From the NCBI GenBank assembly GCA_021158895.1, contig JAGGSW010000034.1, forward strand, positions 1 to 17,038: a stretch of 17,038 bases of DNA. The letters are read 5' to 3'. A model generated the notes under the pieces. The model did no database searches. It saw nothing but the letters and a program-made list of their open reading frames with translations, and had not been told where the DNA came from. Of this stretch, positions 15,098 to 17,038 are shown one piece after another (position 1 is the first letter of the stretch; each line of letters opens with the position of its first letter). The DNA is from Candidatus Odinarchaeota archaeon. Its GTDB lineage: Archaea > Asgardarchaeota > Baldrarchaeia > Baldrarchaeales > DXJG01. The position numbers were made by a program, and so were the translations under genes.

Positions 15098-15451
15098 ATG
15101 CCTGTTCCTGGGACACTTGAAAAAGAATTACTAAGCCACATATCTAAAAAACCAGCCACTGAAATGTATCCTTTTGTTAAGGTAGAGGTTCCAGAAGGGT
15201 ACCGTGGAAAAATCGAATTTAACATAGAGAAATGTATCGGATGCGGCTTATGTTCTAGAGACTGTCCAGCTGGAGCTATTGAAATGGTAGAAGATGAACG
15301 AACAAAGCTCAAAAAACGACCAAAATTCATCTACAGTAGATGTTTATACTGCGCGCAATGTGAGGAGTCTTGTCCCCGAGAGGCCATAAAACTAACGCGG
15401 GAATTTGAACTAGCAGATTATGACAAAGAAAGAATGGTAATTGATGTCTAA
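15098..15451 (+). CDS. nuoI: NuoI-like ferredoxin subunit with two [4Fe-4S] clusters
   Basis: 117-residue electron-transfer subunit. Two complete motifs are present: C46, C49, C52, C56 (CIGCGLCSRDCP) and C82, C85, C88, C92 (CLYCAQCEESCP), each followed by a short helix (AGAIEM, REAIKL). It passes electrons to the NuoB-like subunit. In the absence of NuoE/F/G or an FpoF-like gene in the window, soluble ferredoxin is the probable donor, as in Ech; this is an inference. It is shorter than most bacterial NuoI and similar in size to archaeal and hydrogenase versions. The ATG follows the nuoH stop by one base, with GGGGGT (15084-15089) 8 bases upstream. It is the last gene of the operon. Confidence 0.93.
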   Translation: MPVPGTLEKELLSHISKKPATEMYPFVKVEVPEGYRGKIEFNIEKCIGCGLCSRDCPAGAIEMVEDERTKLKKRPKFIYSRCLYCAQCEESCPREAIKLTREFELADYDKERMVIDV

Positions 15452-15471
15452 TCTTTCTTATTTTTCTTTTT
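15452..15471 (+). terminator. T-rich terminator after nuoI
   Basis: A strongly pyrimidine-rich, mostly T stretch begins one base after the nuoI stop codon, with runs of five Ts. Archaeal RNA polymerase commonly terminates at such T-tracts without a hairpin. The next gene is on the opposite strand, which fits. Confidence 0.45.
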
Positions 15472-15500
15472 AAAGTACAAAATAAAGAAATTTTAAAGAA

Positions 15501-15514
15501 ATAGATTAATCTAT
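15501..15514 (-). terminator. Palindrome with T-rich follow-on after malic enzyme
   Basis: ATAGATTAATCTAT is a perfect 14-base palindrome that includes the malic enzyme stop codon (15511-15513). Read on the minus strand it is followed by T-rich sequence (TTTCTTTAAAATTTCTTTA), which resembles a terminator for the malic enzyme transcript. A palindrome with no loop makes a poor hairpin, so the T-rich part may matter more. Confidence 0.3.
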
Positions 15515-16881
15515 TTTTTCAACACCTCTTCTTCTGGCGGCGGTGGTGGAATTAATCCCTCTTTCATTAGTAGGTGAGTGGCTTCTCGAGCTCTTTTTAT
15601 TATTGTTGTTGCTCTTTCCCAAAGTTCTTGTTTACTCAGCTTAACTCTAGCAACTCCTTCCTTAATAGATTCCAATGCGCATGCGACTGCTTCTCGTGGA
15701 TAAACATCCCACTCTTCCATAGTAGGTACTATGTAATCTTCGTGAATACCTTTTTCTTCAGCATATTCAGCTAGCGCGTTTGCAGCCGCAATACACATAT
15801 CATCTGTGATGGTTCTAGCCTTTACATCAAGAACTCCTCTAAATATACCTGGAAATCCAAGTGAATTGTTAATTTGGTTTGGAAAATCTGATCTGCCCGT
15901 TGCAACTATCCTGGCTCCAGCTTCCTTGGCTTCCCAAGGCCAGATCTCAGGTATTGGATTTGCACATGCAAAGACGATGGCATCATCTGCCATGCTACTA
16001 ACCCATTCAGGCTTTATTACGCCAGGTCCGGGTCTGGACGCAGCTATACAAACATCCACGCCCTTCATTGCTTCTGGGATTCCGCCTTCTCTTCCCTCAG
16101 CATTAGTTTTGACACACATTTCCCATTTCCACGGATTTTCGTCTTTCTCGGCTTCAATGTCTTTCCTATTTTGATGCAAAATACCTTTACTGTCGACCAT
16201 AATAATGTTTCCAGGTTTAACCCCTGCTTTAATGAGGACAACAGCTGTCCTATAGTTAGCTGCACCAGCACCAACCATGGCAATCGTGATTTCATCCTTT
16301 TTCTTACCTACTATCTTTAAAGCGTTTATTAGTCCAGCAAGCATTACTGTTGCGGTTCCTTGCTGATCATCGTGCCAAACTGGAATATTTAGTTCTTCAC
16401 GAGCTTTTTCAAGTATATGGAAGCATTTCGGTTTTGCGATATCTTCTAAGTTAATTCCACCAAATGTTGGTTCAAGCCATTTAAGTGCCATTATAATATC
16501 ATCGGGATCTTTTGTTGCTAAGCAAATTGGAAAAGCATCAACACCACCTAAATATTTGAAAAGTATAGCTTTTCCTTCCATGACTGGCATGGCTGCTTCA
16601 GGACCAATATCACCTAGCCCAAGAACTCTAGTTCCATCACTTACAACTGCAACGTAATTCCACCTGTTAGTGTATTCAAAGGATAACTCAGGATCCTTAT
16701 GGATTTCTCTACATGGTGCAGCAACACCGGGTGTATACCAAATTGCGAAATCAAACATATTTCTTATAACACATTTTGGCATTACTTGCAGTTTTCCCTC
16801 GTAGAATGGGTGATATGCCATCGCTAGTTTTGCTGGTTTTTTGACCTTTTCAAGAAGTTCTTCAACTGATAATTTTTTCAT
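15511..16881 (-). CDS. Malic enzyme (malate dehydrogenase, oxaloacetate-decarboxylating)
   Basis: Oxidatively decarboxylates malate to pyruvate and CO2 with NAD(P)+. 456 residues, the length of the short bacterial/archaeal form without the phosphotransacetylase-like domain. N-terminal malic domain: Y49 in WYTPGVAAPC, SDGTRVLGLGDIGPEA (81-96), MEGKAILFKYLGG with the probable catalytic K104, metal ligands in INLEDI (E146, D147) and VWHDDQQGTA (D171/D172). Then the Rossmann domain: VGAGAANYRTA (203-213) with an acidic D230 after the second strand, slightly favouring NAD+; FACANPIPEIWP and ATGRSDFPNQINN complete the active site. The Pro-run near the C terminus (PPPPPEEE) is a loose tail. The ATG at 16881 follows GAGGTGG. 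It stands alone and convergent to nuoI. The cofactor is uncertain. Confidence 0.95.
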   Translation of the reverse strand: MKKLSVEELLEKVKKPAKLAMAYHPFYEGKLQVMPKCVIRNMFDFAIWYTPGVAAPCREIHKDPELSFEYTNRWNYVAVVSDGTRVLGLGDIGPEAAMPVMEGKAILFKYLGGVDAFPICLATKDPDDIIMALKWLEPTFGGINLEDIAKPKCFHILEKAREELNIPVWHDDQQGTATVMLAGLINALKIVGKKKDEITIAMVGAGAANYRTAVVLIKAGVKPGNIIMVDSKGILHQNRKDIEAEKDENPWKWEMCVKTNAEGREGGIPEAMKGVDVCIAASRPGPGVIKPEWVSSMADDAIVFACANPIPEIWPWEAKEAGARIVATGRSDFPNQINNSLGFPGIFRGVLDVKARTITDDMCIAAANALAEYAEEKGIHEDYIVPTMEEWDVYPREAVACALESIKEGVARVKLSKQELWERATTIIKRAREATHLLMKEGLIPPPPPEEEVLKK

Positions 16882-16929
16882 TCAAGTCCCACCTCACTAG
16901 AAAATAGTTGCATTTGTTTTTAAATTTTT

Positions 16930-16940
16930 CATATAAGTTT
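16930..16940 (-). promoter_or_regulatory. TATA box for malic enzyme
   Basis: On the minus strand this reads AAACTTATATG, nearly the same as the element before the single-hairpin proteolipid gene (AAACTTATATAG). Transcription would start near 16905, leaving a leader of about 24 bases that contains the GAGGTGG ribosome binding site. The reverse reading (CATATAAG) could also serve a plus-strand gene to the right. Confidence 0.4.
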
Positions 16941-17003
16941 ATAGAGTTTCTTTCTTCTTTTTATTTGTTTATTTTCGCTTTGAATTTTTATGGTGGTTTT
17001 AAG

Positions 17004-17038
17004 TTGAAAAACAAGGATATAAGTGTTTCTTTGACATT
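17004..17038 (+). CDS. Possible start of an unknown gene, cut by the window edge
   Basis: A TTG codon at 17004 is preceded by GGTGGT (16992-16997) at a 6-base spacing and opens a frame (MKNKDISVSLT) that runs to the end of the window. TTG starts and this kind of ribosome binding site are used by other genes here, and a TATA-like CATATAAG lies at 16930-16937. Only eleven codons are visible, so no function can be suggested, and the frame could be chance. Confidence 0.3.
   Translation, partial: MKNKDISVSLT

Noticed and set aside
15806..16174. 122-codon plus-strand open frame inside malic enzyme
   Set aside because: It is antisense to conserved catalytic segments of malic enzyme and has no ribosome binding site of its own.

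Overview
The window is archaeal. It carries genes of an archaeal (A/V-type) ATP synthase, a TtuA/Ncs6-type tRNA thiolase, frequent GTG/TTG starts behind strong Shine-Dalgarno sites, and TATA-like promoter elements (AACTTATAT). The DNA is AT-rich. Gene content suggests an anaerobic, possibly thermophilic archaeon of the Thermoproteota/Bathyarchaeia kind, but the sequence does not let me name the lineage with confidence.

Layout. (1) 1-1380, plus strand: two proteolipid (c-ring, subunit K) genes, one with two hairpins and one with a single hairpin, with a small AtpZ/AtpI-like membrane protein between them. (2) 1448-8796, minus strand, read right to left: nuoJ-K-L-M-N-like genes, then ATP synthase subunit C, then a second AtpZ/AtpI-like protein, closely packed as one operon. 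(3) 8944-9867, plus strand: ATP synthase stalk subunits H and E, both recognisable but broken by about six single-base indels. (4) 10267-11208: a TtuA-like tRNA 2-thiouridine synthetase. (5) 11628-15451, plus strand: a tight nuoA-B-C-D-H-I-like operon. (6) 15511-16881, minus strand: malic enzyme. A possible new gene starts at 17004 and runs off the end.

The main point is that the eleven 'Nuo' genes are probably not a classical complex I. The NuoD-like subunit keeps both [NiFe]-binding motifs (RICGICSAAH and DPCFACMDR). The NuoB-like subunit has the hydrogenase-type CxxC (GGCNGCD) rather than the tandem CC of complex I. NuoE/F/G and an FpoF-like input module are absent from the window. I read this as a group 4 [NiFe] hydrogenase, probably ferredoxin-linked and H2-evolving, joined to a full complex-I-style membrane arm (A, H, J, K and three antiporter-like subunits L, M, N). 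Several membrane residues conserved in complex I are altered (NuoA, NuoK, NuoM).

Working together: reduced ferredoxin would feed NuoI/NuoB, protons would be reduced at NuoD, and the membrane arm would export ions. The ATP synthase, whose genes are interleaved with this complex, would use the gradient. Malic enzyme can supply pyruvate, a source of reduced ferredoxin through pyruvate:ferredoxin oxidoreductase (not in the window).
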